Assembly: GCA_041656175.1 (NCBI GenBank)
Contig: JBBAEA010000016.1
Span: 1 to 34,022, forward strand
Length of the DNA stretch: 34,022 nt
Source of the DNA: JBBAEA01 sp041656175
GTDB lineage: Bacteria > Myxococcota_A > Bradymonadia > UBA4248
Direction of reading: 5' to 3'
Of the stretch, positions 7,746 through 15,726 are shown piece by piece (position 1 is the first letter of the stretch; each line of letters starts with the position of its first letter). Position numbers and translations under genes: made by a program. The notes under the pieces were generated by a model. It was given only the letters and a program-made list of their open reading frames with translations. It made no database searches and was not told the origin of the DNA.

Positions 7746-9149
7746 ATGGATACAAGATGTCTTGACGCGGTAAAATCGAGCTTGGCTTGGTTTAACGAAG
7801 CGGTTTTTTATCATGTTTATGCATTAGGGATGCTTGGCTGCGAAAAGCAAAACGATTTTGGCGCAGTTCGCCATCGACTTGGCGATTTAGATGCACTGAT
7901 CCCGTATTGGGAAAGTCTTGGAGTAAACGCAATTCTTATTGGGCCCATATGTAGTTCATCGCGCCACGGCTACGACACAGCGGAGTTCTTCCGCATAGAT
8001 GAGCGTCTAGGGGATAACGACGATTTCGCGCGTTTTGTGCAAAGCTGCCACCATGCGGGTATCCGCGTCATAGTGGACGCCGTTTTTAACCATGTTGGAC
8101 GCGACTTTTGGGCATTTCGTGATGTGAAGCAGTACAGGGAACATTCTGCATACTGCGACTACTTTTGTGGGTTAAATTTTACGCGAAATAACGCCAGTAA
8201 CGACGGGTTTTCTTACGAGACTTGGGAAGGCCACGAAGAGCTCGTCAAACTCAATTTAAGCAATCCCAAGGTACGCGAACACTTGTTCTTGGCCGTTGAG
8301 CACTGGATGCGCGATTACAAAATCGATGGCCTACGCCTCGATGCCGCCGACTGCTTGGATCCAAACTTTATCCGCGAACTACGCGTGTTTTGCAAATCAC
8401 GTCGTCCCGACTTTTACCTCGTAGGCGAAGTTATTCATGGGGATTATCGGCAGTGGGCGAACGCAGATATGCTTGATGGAACGACGAACTACGAAGCCTA
8501 CAAAGGCTTGTGGTCATCTCAAAATGACGGGAATTATCACGAAATTGCTTGGACGCTAAAACGCGAATTTGCGCAAAAGCAAGGTATTTACGAAAATTTA
8601 GCTATGTTGAGCTTTGCCGACAACCACGATGTGGCGCGCCTTGCCTCGGTACTCAAAGACGAGGACGATATCTTTGCCGTTTATTCGCTGCTCTTTAGTA
8701 TGCCTGGCGTTCCCTGCATTTACTACGCCAGCGAGTGGGGCATGCGCGGTAAAAAACTGCAGGGTTACGAGGCCGACGATGAAATTCGAAAACCAGTGTT
8801 AGCAGAAGATTTAGCGGCGGGTAGGCTAGAGAGTGCGCATCCACAAGCGTCAGCCCTTCGACAAGCTGTGGCGCGCTTGGCGCATTTTAGGCGCCGCCAT
8901 AAAGCCTTAAGCTGTGGTTCGTACACGGAATGGGGTGTTTCTGCGCGCTGGCTAGTTTTTTCGCGCTCCTTTGGCGGCGAAGAGTTGATTTGCGCGATAT
9001 CGGGTGAAGCGATGCCGTGTGAAATCGATATTGCGATGCCGAGCGGGGACTACGTCGATATCCTAAACGGCGGTGAACTCCGGGTCGAAGCAGGAAGGGC
9101 GCGTATGCCCCTGTACCCGAAGTGGTTGCGAGTGTGGCGTAGACGCTAA
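7746..9149 (+). CDS. GH13 alpha-amylase-family glycoside hydrolase
   Basis: 467 residues from ATG 7746, chosen over the in-frame ATG at 7701 because AGGGAGG lies 6-7 nt upstream. All four GH13 signature regions are present: DAVFNH (~111-116), GLRLDAAD with nucleophile Asp199, VGEVIHG with acid/base Glu228, and FADNHDVAR with Asp295. The N-terminal part (FYHVYALGMLG, then DYW-like repeats and the TIM-barrel start) and a short C-terminal beta domain fit intracellular neopullulanase/maltodextrin-type enzymes acting on alpha-1,4-glucans. There is no signal peptide, so a cytoplasmic role in glycogen or maltodextrin use is likely. Exact specificity cannot be read from the sequence. It is a single-gene unit with its own promoter. 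Confidence 0.9.
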   Translation: MDTRCLDAVKSSLAWFNEAVFYHVYALGMLGCEKQNDFGAVRHRLGDLDALIPYWESLGVNAILIGPICSSSRHGYDTAEFFRIDERLGDNDDFARFVQSCHHAGIRVIVDAVFNHVGRDFWAFRDVKQYREHSAYCDYFCGLNFTRNNASNDGFSYETWEGHEELVKLNLSNPKVREHLFLAVEHWMRDYKIDGLRLDAADCLDPNFIRELRVFCKSRRPDFYLVGEVIHGDYRQWANADMLDGTTNYEAYKGLWSSQNDGNYHEIAWTLKREFAQKQGIYENLAMLSFADNHDVARLASVLKDEDDIFAVYSLLFSMPGVPCIYYASEWGMRGKKLQGYEADDEIRKPVLAEDLAAGRLESAHPQASALRQAVARLAHFRRRHKALSCGSYTEWGVSARWLVFSRSFGGEELICAISGEAMPCEIDIAMPSGDYVDILNGGELRVEAGRARMPLYPKWLRVWRRR

Positions 9150-9178
9150 AAAATACGATGTTAGTGATGAAACAACTT

Positions 9179-9835
9179 ATTAACCACGAAAAACACGAAA
9201 ATACACGAAAAGTTTTTTAGTATTACAATCCCGACTTGATGGGTAATAGTCTTTCGTGCCTTTCGTGTCTTTAAATTTTGAACCACGAAAAACACGAAAA
9301 TACACGAAAAATTCTTTTTTAGTCTTACTGAACCAGCTTGATTGCTTAGAATCTTACTTGCCTTTCGTGGCTTTAAATTTTGAACCACAAAAAAAGCTTT
9401 CGAGCCTTTCGTGTCTTTAAATTTTGAACCACGAAAAACACGAAAATACACGAAAAATTCTTTTTTAGTCTTACAGAACCGACTTGATGGGTAATAGTCT
9501 TTCGTGCCTTTCGTGTCTTTAAATTTTGAACCACGAAAAACACGAAAATACACGAAAAATTCTTTTTTAGTCTTACAGAACCGACTTGATTGCTTAGAAT
9601 CTTACTTGCCTTTCGTGTCTTTAAATTTTGAACCACGAAAAACACGAAAATACACGAAAAATTCTTTTTTAGTCTTACAGAACCGACTTGATTGCTTAGA
9701 ATCTTACTTGCCTTTCGTGGCTTTAAATTTTGAACCACAAAAAAAGCTTTCGAGCCTTTCGTGTTTTTCGTGGCAAAAAAGCTTTCGAGCCTTTCGTGGT
9801 TAAAAAGTCGTTGTTGATGGAAAAACTAATTAAGC
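9179..9835. repeat. Tandem ~102-bp repeats built on CACGAAA motifs
   Basis: The block starting AACCACGAAAAACACGAAAA recurs at 9182, 9281, 9427, 9529 and 9631, with degenerate starts at 9383 and 9733. Spacing is 99-102 bp (one step is 146). Two alternating unit types differ between the arms: one with GACTTGATGGGTAATAGT, the other with GACTTGATTGCTTAGAAT. Each unit holds inverted CACGAAA / TTTCGTG blocks. Because 102 is a multiple of 3, long reading frames appear on both strands with a 34-residue repeat; they have no start signals and are judged spurious. Similar TTTCGTG repeats are scattered in many environmental bacterial genomes. Confidence 0.85.
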
Positions 9836-9855
9836 ACGAAAAACACGAATTAATA

Positions 9856-9887
9856 CAAAAAAAGCGGCTAATGCCGCTCTTTTTGTA
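9856..9887 (-). terminator. Intrinsic terminator of the TPR gene (possibly bidirectional)
   Basis: AGCGGC-TAAT-GCCGCT (9863-9878) is flanked by an A-run on the left and a T-run on the right. Read on the minus strand it is a GC stem followed by seven T, about 30 nt after the TPR gene's stop. On the plus strand it is followed by five T. Confidence 0.8.
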
Positions 9888-9910
9888 GTTAATAACGAGT
9901 TGTTGTTGAA

Positions 9911-11653
9911 CTAACGTCCACACTGCGATGAAATATGGTACCAGTAGTATCCCAGTTCGTCCTTCCAATATTCGCCGTCGAATGTCCAATACAGATGTTC
10001 GTCGTCTGCCTTCATACGCGCCGAGACTTCGCGCTCAAACTCAAGGAGTGCATTGGGATCTTGCTCTTTTAAGCTAATGCGATCGGCGTACTTCTCGACG
10101 GTTTCGATTTCGATATCCAGAGCCATGTTCGAGAGACGAACGAGTTCTTCTTGTACTCGCTCTAAGCGGCTCTTGCCCTTTTGACCAGCGGCAACGATGG
10201 AGAGTGTTTTGACCGCGCTTACTTCAGCAACGAGTGCTTTACCTGCTTCGCTATTGACCAGTTTGGGATCGTCTTTGATGCGTTCGATCTCGTCATCGAT
10301 CATTTCGATGTAGGCGAGGTTTCGGCGTAGCTCGCGATCTTGGAGAGCGGCGTTAAGCACCTGTTGCATGGCGGGGTCAAAGGAGTTTTTGTCCGCTTTC
10401 GCAATTTTGTCCAAGAAGTCGAAAACTTCTTCGGGTTGGAAGAGGCGAGCAACGAGTTTGTCCATCTGTTCTTTGAGGGGGCCGTACTGTGCTTTATAAT
10501 CGGTTAGGATATCCATAACGCGGTCATAGTGACAGTTGGTGTAGTAAATTTGACCCTGTAACAACATGGCTTCGGGGTAGTACTTATCATTAAAGAAGGG
10601 GCTATTTAGCGTAAGCAGCAAACCCAGCGCTTTGCTAAAGTTGTCAACGCGGTAGTAGGCCCAGCTCGCTTCGAACAAGGAGTCTAGCCACATGGGGCTC
10701 GAGCGCGGGAAAGCGCTATAGTACTTGATCGAGGTGTTCCAGCTCTTGACGGCAGCTTCGCGCTCGCCGAGGTTCCAGTGTGTGCTACCAACTTGGTAGA
10801 AAACGCGCCCCATCGCTGCGACGGTGTACTCTTGTAAACGCGTCTGCTCTGGAGTTAACTCTTTTTGTTCGCCCAACCAACGCAAAGTTTCTTTGAAGGA
10901 CTCGACAGCGGCTTGGCCTTTATTTTGTCGAACGTAAGTTACGCCTTCTAAGTAGCGACTTTTGGGGTAGTACTCGCTCTCTTGCGAAACGTGGCCTAGG
11001 AAAAAGACGGCGTCATCGAGTTTACTCGCGCGGTAGGCAGCCATGCCTAAACTTAAACCCACTTCCGATTGCAGCGCTTCATCGACCTCCTGCGGGAAGG
11101 CATTGAGGTAGTTGTCGTAGATGCGTGAATAACGGCGCGGTTCACCAGGTAGAACACGTCCGATCAACACAAGGTAGGGGAGCGCTTTCATAAACTCGGG
11201 CGCTTCGGGTCCTTGCTGAACGACGGAGTCAAAGTGCGATAATGCCGCTTGGTAGTAGCCCAATTCATAGAGTGCTAAGCCTAGCTCATAGTGCAAAGAA
11301 CCTGCAATGGCAAACGACGTATCGTCACGCGTTTGCACTGCGGTATACAACGCTTTTACAGCCTGATCGTACTGTTTATTGGCATTGTGCGCCTTGCCTT
11401 CTTCATATTTGGTGTACGAAACAGATGCTTTATCAATGCTAGCGCTAGCCGATGCAGTGGCGGGAGGCGCTGCTTCGCCTTCTTCCCCAAAAGTAAAACC
11501 ATCACTTTCCCCAAAAGTAAAACCATCACTAGATGCGCCAGGGTCATCATCTGTGAAATCAAAACCCTGCGCACTTAGCGTCGTAGGCGCCATCAATAGC
11601 GTTCCCAAAGCAACTGCAATGCCTATGCTCCGTGCCTTACCAAAGATCCGCAT
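9911..11653 (-). CDS. Secreted TPR-repeat protein
   Basis: 580 residues from the ATG at 11653. An in-frame ATG at 11668 overlaps the AAGGAG ribosome site that lies 6 nt before 11653, so the later start is preferred. A signal peptide (basic start, then IGIAVALGTLLMAP, cleavage near LSAQ) exports it. The mature N-terminus is acidic and holds a near-perfect tandem DGFTFGES/DGFTFGEE, visible as a direct DNA repeat near 11485-11530. From ~75 to ~390 there are TPR-like helical pairs (for example YEEGKAHNANKQYDQAVKAL), and the remainder is helical. It probably acts as a periplasmic or outer-membrane-associated scaffold; partner unknown. It forms a single-gene unit with a good promoter (11738-11767) and terminator (9856-9887). 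Confidence 0.85.
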   Translation of the reverse strand: MRIFGKARSIGIAVALGTLLMAPTTLSAQGFDFTDDDPGASSDGFTFGESDGFTFGEEGEAAPPATASASASIDKASVSYTKYEEGKAHNANKQYDQAVKALYTAVQTRDDTSFAIAGSLHYELGLALYELGYYQAALSHFDSVVQQGPEAPEFMKALPYLVLIGRVLPGEPRRYSRIYDNYLNAFPQEVDEALQSEVGLSLGMAAYRASKLDDAVFFLGHVSQESEYYPKSRYLEGVTYVRQNKGQAAVESFKETLRWLGEQKELTPEQTRLQEYTVAAMGRVFYQVGSTHWNLGEREAAVKSWNTSIKYYSAFPRSSPMWLDSLFEASWAYYRVDNFSKALGLLLTLNSPFFNDKYYPEAMLLQGQIYYTNCHYDRVMDILTDYKAQYGPLKEQMDKLVARLFQPEEVFDFLDKIAKADKNSFDPAMQQVLNAALQDRELRRNLAYIEMIDDEIERIKDDPKLVNSEAGKALVAEVSAVKTLSIVAAGQKGKSRLERVQEELVRLSNMALDIEIETVEKYADRISLKEQDPNALLEFEREVSARMKADDEHLYWTFDGEYWKDELGYYWYHISSQCGR

Positions 11654-11737
11654 GCTTTTCTCCTTCATCCCTCAGCATCCGCTGTGGCTCCAATGATTAC
11701 TTTGCCCCCTCACTTTTTAGAGGCATAGCTCGTTGCG

Positions 11738-11767
11738 ATTTTATCGCTTATAAAACCATTTTGTCAA
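11738..11767 (-). promoter_or_regulatory. Sigma-70-type promoter of the TPR gene
   Basis: On the minus strand TTGACA (11767-11762), 18-nt spacer, TAAAAT (11743-11738). This leaves a leader of roughly 75-80 nt before the start at 11653. Confidence 0.6.
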
Positions 11768-11845
11768 TAAATCTCAAGCGTGGTCTACGCAGGTATCGGT
11801 ATTTTCTTAAAAGTGCAAAAAATAACGATTCCTGCGCACTACAGC

Positions 11846-13255
11846 TTAGCCCTTGGGTTCCTCGACCTCGACGCTCCTGCGAGGCTTAGCGTCTTGTTCG
11901 ACTTGCGAAAGCTCAGCACCGTCCTCAACATCGTCTGCAGCTTCGTCTGAAACATCGTCCACAACTTCTTCCGCACTCTCGCTAAGTTCCTTGATGCTAG
12001 CCTCTAGCTCATCGTCAATGGCTGACGCATCCCCGTACGCATAATCATCGTCTTCTTCTTGTTCTGCAACAAAATCGCTCTCGGACAACGGTGTCGCATA
12101 TTCGGCGACGTTTTTGGCATAACCTAGCCAGTTACCCTCCTCATCCACGTCGCTAAGGTAGCGCCAAACGCCACGATTATCGCGAACAAAAGCCACCTCA
12201 TCGTTGTGTCCAAGGAAGGGGACGATTTCGGGGTCGTAGTTGCAAATCCAGTTCAGCGGGACGAAAGCAAATTCATCCTCGTTTTCTTCCGTCAACACCG
12301 TATCCTCCCCCCCCATAAAGAAGCGCCAGCCGCTGTCGTCTTCATGTTGCGGCTCCTGGTGCAACATAAAACCAACGCCGTAGCCATCGACCAGAATTTT
12401 ATCCGACGCTAAACAAATGTCTGGGCCCTTCCAATTCTCAAGATAGTTAAACATCGAGTCGGGATCGAGCGCTAACTGCTTAAACTTCGTGCGAATCCAC
12501 GTAGAGGGCAGCCAAATCTGGTCTTCGAAAACCAAACGACGCGCAAGACTGAGGTTGAGATCCAAAAACTCCTCAAGCTCTGGCCCTTCTTTTCGACCTG
12601 TGGTGCTAAAAAGATAGTAAACACTTCCCCAAAGCGCACTAACGATAAAGTCCGACCATGATTCAAAGCTCTGCGTCGCCAAGCGCGACTCTTGATGCAG
12701 CGCAAGCCAATAAAACTCTGACGAAATCAACTCACACGCCCGCGCCGCGCGCAAAACCCCAATCCGCTCCCCCACATCCCACGCAATAAATCCACCCTCC
12801 CCAACGCTCTCTATAAAACCGTCAACAAACTCTCTACTCGCCTCAAACCCCGCGCGCTCCTCCTCCGAAATTGCCTCAATGTCAAAATTGGGCGCCTCCG
12901 TCCGAAATGACAAAAAGTCCGCGTACTCCATATCGGTGTGAAAAAGCAAACGCAAAACGTCATAGACAAGATCCTCCGAAGTCAAGCCATAACTCTCCTC
13001 CAAATGCTTGCGCAACTCCGCTCGCCCCTCCGGCGTCGCACACACGTACTCCCCCTCAAAACCCATGTGCTCCGTCACCCCTGGCAAGCGGCGAAATGAG
13101 GAGAGCGCACCGACCAACTGCACGTATAAACCAAGGTTTTCGCGTATATGCGCCTGATTGTTCACCGGCTCCAAGCTCTCATAATACTCATCCACCTCCT
13201 TCTTAAAAGACTCAATCTTTTCTCGAATGCGTTCGATCTGCGCTGATGCTGCCAT
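11846..13255 (-). CDS. Protein with DUF2185/Imm33-like domain
   Basis: 469 residues from ATG 13255. GGGAG lies 8 nt upstream, better placed than for the in-frame starts at 13261 or 13285. N-terminal ~170 residues are helical and unrecognised. Around residues 300-390 the block GYGVGFMLHQEP...DDSGWRFFMGGE...LNWICNYDPEIVPFLG matches what I know of the DUF2185 (Imm33-like) domain: 'G+GYM-R-P', 'DSGW-FF-G-E' and 'N--DP-I-P+L'. The C-terminal ~70 residues are strongly acidic low complexity. There is no signal peptide or membrane segment. DUF2185 proteins are often immunity or immunity-like proteins, but no toxin gene is next to it, so a general cytoplasmic role is equally possible. Confidence 0.75.
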   Translation of the reverse strand: MAASAQIERIREKIESFKKEVDEYYESLEPVNNQAHIRENLGLYVQLVGALSSFRRLPGVTEHMGFEGEYVCATPEGRAELRKHLEESYGLTSEDLVYDVLRLLFHTDMEYADFLSFRTEAPNFDIEAISEEERAGFEASREFVDGFIESVGEGGFIAWDVGERIGVLRAARACELISSEFYWLALHQESRLATQSFESWSDFIVSALWGSVYYLFSTTGRKEGPELEEFLDLNLSLARRLVFEDQIWLPSTWIRTKFKQLALDPDSMFNYLENWKGPDICLASDKILVDGYGVGFMLHQEPQHEDDSGWRFFMGGEDTVLTEENEDEFAFVPLNWICNYDPEIVPFLGHNDEVAFVRDNRGVWRYLSDVDEEGNWLGYAKNVAEYATPLSESDFVAEQEEDDDYAYGDASAIDDELEASIKELSESAEEVVDDVSDEAADDVEDGAELSQVEQDAKPRRSVEVEEPKG

Positions 13256-13393
13256 TGACATTACTCCCGTTGCTAGCTGTTGCAAAAAGCCAAATTACGG
13301 CTAAATAATTCTATTCCAAATCACAGAAACATGCGAGGGTTCTGGCTTTTATCTTCACAAAATTCCGCGCGAACTGCATGAGTTTTGAGGTGG

Positions 13394-13540
13394 CGGGGGG
13401 CAGTTCCCCCCGCGCGCGGGCTTCCTCGCAAAATTCGACAATTCGCGATAATAAGCTGCAAAGTTTTTGCTCATTCGCTCAACCTTCGCAGCTTATTCGC
13501 TCATTGCGCCTTTTGCTCGGCGATCCCGCGCTCCCCCCTA
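13394..13540 (+). repeat. Hairpin element R2, copy A
   Basis: About 147 bp just downstream of tcdA (convergent side). Stem AATAAGCTGC (13450-13459) pairs with GCAGCTTATT (13488-13497), continued inward by AAG/CTT across one mismatch. The apical loop contains TTTTTGCTCATTCGCTCAA. Outer blocks also pair: GCGCGGG with CCCGCGC and GCAAAA with TTTTGC. It is nearly identical, in inverted orientation, to copy B at 14941-15088. Confidence 0.85.
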
Positions 13541-13551
13541 AGAAGCAGCGC

Positions 13552-14268
13552 TTAGGACGATTTGAGCAAAAATTTCATGGCCTCGGCCGCAAGGACTAGC
13601 CCAAACGTTGCGGTTACCGTCATCATGGAGCCCAAGGCGTCTTTTGCGCGTTGCTCTTTTTGGGTAGTGGCCGATAACGCCTGCTCCGTAGAGTAAACAC
13701 AGCGTAAACCCTTATAAATACCCAGTTTGCGCAGCCCATGTCGCATCCTGCGCGCAAGCGGGCAATTTGTCGTCTGCGAAATATCCCCGACACGAATTTG
13801 GAGCGGATCTAGCCTGCGCGCAGCTCCCATACTGCTTAAAACCCTTATGCCGCGCGCCATCGCGACTTGCGCCACGGCGATTTTTGCCTCCAAGCTGTCG
13901 ATGGCATCGATAACGACATCAAAATCTGTTAAATCAAGTATTTCCTCGATATTGTTCTGCGAAACGTAGGTTTTTTCGCATACGATGCGGGCACTCGGGT
14001 TGATATCCGTTAATCTTTCGCGCGCGACCTGCACCTTATCGCGCCCCACGGTCGAATGGTACGCACAAAGTTGCCGGTTGATATTGCTCTGCTCGACCAC
14101 GTCGGCATCTATTATATAGAGCGTCCCTACGCCGCTTCGACATAAAGCCTCAGCTGCGAGCGAACCTACAGCGCCGTAACCAAGCACGAGTACTTGCGAA
14201 GATTTTAGGCGACATAGTGCTTCTGCGCCGAGTAATTGCTGTACACGATTTAAAGCCGTTGAGTGCAT
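13552..14268 (-). CDS. tcdA: tRNA threonylcarbamoyladenosine dehydratase (TcdA/CsdL, ThiF/E1-like)
   Basis: 238 residues, ATG 14268. E1-like adenylating fold: Rossmann loop GYGAVGS (~31-37), IIDADVVEQSNINRQ for nucleotide/magnesium binding and the E1 Arg, then DVVIDAIDS and GAARRLDP. TcdA activates the carboxyl of t6A37 in ANN-decoding tRNAs and cyclises it to ct6A. Family-typical features are the length, the LxRMRHxLRKxGI-like stretch near 165-180 and a hydrophobic C-terminal helix (MTVTATFGLVLAAEAM). The start lies 1 nt after the upstream gene's TAG, so the two are translationally coupled. A general ThiF/MoeB assignment is the only serious alternative, and TcdA fits better. Confidence 0.85.
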   Translation of the reverse strand: MHSTALNRVQQLLGAEALCRLKSSQVLVLGYGAVGSLAAEALCRSGVGTLYIIDADVVEQSNINRQLCAYHSTVGRDKVQVARERLTDINPSARIVCEKTYVSQNNIEEILDLTDFDVVIDAIDSLEAKIAVAQVAMARGIRVLSSMGAARRLDPLQIRVGDISQTTNCPLARRMRHGLRKLGIYKGLRCVYSTEQALSATTQKEQRAKDALGSMMTVTATFGLVLAAEAMKFLLKSS

Positions 14269-14269
14269 A

Positions 14270-14821
14270 CTAAATGTTGTGCATCGCTGCGCTGCGCATG
14301 GCGAGAGTCTCGAAGCGCCACAGTTTGTGCTTGCGCTGCATTTTTTCTTGCCTTTTTAGCCATCGTAAATAATGTGCCAAATGTTCGAGCTCACAATCAT
14401 CTGGATCCCCGCGCCACGTCCGTACTAAAATACCGTTTAGCGGTGTCTTGGCAAAGCAAGTGTAGGTGTTGTCTACAATAACGATGTCCGATAAATCGTC
14501 GCAAATCAGTGAAAGCGGCTTCTCATAGGGATCACCTAGCACTTCTTCGTCCGTGATGCGTTTACACTTATCGCGAGCCCACAAATGGTAGCCCTCAACC
14601 CCTATATAATCCCATACAGCAGCCAAGTAACTGGGCTGGCCAGTGGTCCATATATAGCATTCAAATAGCTTGGACATCTCCTTCAAAAAGGGACGAAGCC
14701 CAGGACGAAAAGCCGTATAAAAAACTTGCTCCGAAGCCGTAAGCTGAACGCCGCCCTCAAGAAGATCATCCATGGTCGAAAAAATCAGCGTTTCATCCAA
14801 ATCTAAAACTAAGGTCTTCAT
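14270..14821 (-). CDS. FCP1/NIF-type HAD-superfamily phosphatase
   Basis: 183 residues from ATG 14821, selected over an upstream in-frame start at 14890 because GAGGG lies 7 nt before it and the HAD motif then begins at residue 4. Motif I is VLDLDETL (Asp nucleophile and Asp acid/base), motif II is YIWTTGQP, and IVIVDNT supplies the downstream acidic residue. This is the NIF (FCP1/SCP-like) branch of haloacid dehalogenase phosphatases, best known from eukaryotic RNA polymerase II CTD phosphatases but also found in bacteria; the bacterial substrate is not known to me. Coupled to tcdA. Both genes sit between inverted R2 copies. Confidence 0.85.
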   Translation of the reverse strand: MKTLVLDLDETLIFSTMDDLLEGGVQLTASEQVFYTAFRPGLRPFLKEMSKLFECYIWTTGQPSYLAAVWDYIGVEGYHLWARDKCKRITDEEVLGDPYEKPLSLICDDLSDIVIVDNTYTCFAKTPLNGILVRTWRGDPDDCELEHLAHYLRWLKRQEKMQRKHKLWRFETLAMRSAAMHNI

Positions 14822-14940
14822 GCACCGTCCCTCTGCGGCAAAACGCGCCGATGCGGCTAAACTAAATTTTGGCGCCACTTTTGTCAACAAACGCTGTAGC
14901 GACCTCGCCGGTGAAAGCTAGATAGTCATTGGATGGCGAG

Positions 14941-15088
14941 TGGGGGTAGCGCGGGATCGCTGAGCAAAAGGCGCAATGAGCGAATAAGCTGCGAAGGTTG
15001 AGCGAATGAGCAAAAACTTTGCAGCTTATTATCGCGAATTGTCGAATTTTGCGAAGAAGCCCGCGCGTAGGGGGCAAAGCCCCCACCG
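14941..15088 (-). repeat. Hairpin element R2, copy B
   Basis: Inverted, nearly identical copy of 13394-13540: the same AATAAGCTGC (14983-14992) / GCAGCTTATT (15021-15030) stem and loop, with a few substitutions toward the outer edges. The edge palindrome GGGGGCAAAGCCCCC (15070-15084) differs in its middle from the GGGGGGCAGTTCCCCCC of copy A. It lies in the 292-bp gap between the HAD gene and the envelope protein gene. Confidence 0.85.
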
Positions 15089-15114
15089 AATAAAAAACGA
15101 GTTTAAGGTTAAAG

Positions 15115-15726
15115 TTAAAAACTAAATTGGTAGACGATGGGTACAAAGACGCGTTTTTGGGATTTTCGGGACTTCATTTCGAGGTGGTCAGAGATTTCGT
15201 AGGCGGTGATTGCGCCAATAATGGGGAGGGCGATGATGAGGGCGGCGGCGAATTCGGGGACGTATTCGATGGTGAAGTAGGCGATGATGTCGGCGACGAC
15301 GGCGGCGGAGTAGGCGCCAACGAAGGGTTGCCAAGCGCTGGATTGTCCGCCTGCGAGCCAGCCACCGAGCAGGGTTCCCCCTCCAACGGCGGCGGGGTAG
15401 GTGGCGAGTGCGACCCAGAAGCCGGGCATTTTGGCGAGGCTTTCGGGTGGGGAAACGACGAGGTTGGTGATGATGGGCGTGCCTAGGGCGACGGCACCAA
15501 AGATGGCGCCAAACGAGAATTCAGAGAACACGCGAAGGGCAGCGTGTCGGCGCGTGCGCTCGCCGGCGTAGGGGTCGTCTTCTTCGATGGGCGGTGGTTG
15601 CTCTTGGGGGTATGCGTGGGGGGCGGCGAATGTGGCGCCAAAGGCGAAAAGGAGGACAAAGGCGAGCTGCGCAAAAATTCGGTAAAAGTGGTGTATTTTT
15701 GAATTTTGTATCACAGAATTACTCAA
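15115..15726 (-). CDS. Hypothetical envelope protein, paralogue of 28553-29341
   Basis: 203 residues from a TTG at 15726 that overlaps the glmS stop by 8 bp; a GTG at 15714 is an alternative and neither has a clear ribosome site. N-terminal signal peptide (FAQLAFVLLFAFGATFAAP), a short Pro/Glu-rich segment, then four or so small-residue-rich hydrophobic segments (for example GGGTLLGGWLAGG, ALIIALPIIGAI) and a final FVPIVYQFSF. The C-terminal aromatic/Phe ending is usual for outer-membrane proteins, while the Gly/Ala-rich helices suggest inner membrane; I cannot decide. The 28553-29341 protein shows the same order of motifs (W-P-G-Y, LPVIGA-Y-E-SD). Third gene of the kinase-glmS run. Confidence 0.75.
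   Translation of the reverse strand: MSNSVIQNSKIHHFYRIFAQLAFVLLFAFGATFAAPHAYPQEQPPPIEEDDPYAGERTRRHAALRVFSEFSFGAIFGAVALGTPIITNLVVSPPESLAKMPGFWVALATYPAAVGGGTLLGGWLAGGQSSAWQPFVGAYSAAVVADIIAYFTIEYVPEFAAALIIALPIIGAITAYEISDHLEMKSRKSQKRVFVPIVYQFSF

Noticed and set aside
9161..9803. Long overlapping reading frames on both strands with a 34-residue repeat
   Set aside because: They follow from a stop-poor 102-bp tandem repeat whose length is a multiple of three; there is no ribosome site, and the same repeat is open on both strands.
15070..15084. G-rich palindromes at R1/R2 edges as simple intrinsic terminators
   Set aside because: No U-run follows on either strand in most copies, so a standard intrinsic terminator is not supported, although a structural transcription block remains possible.
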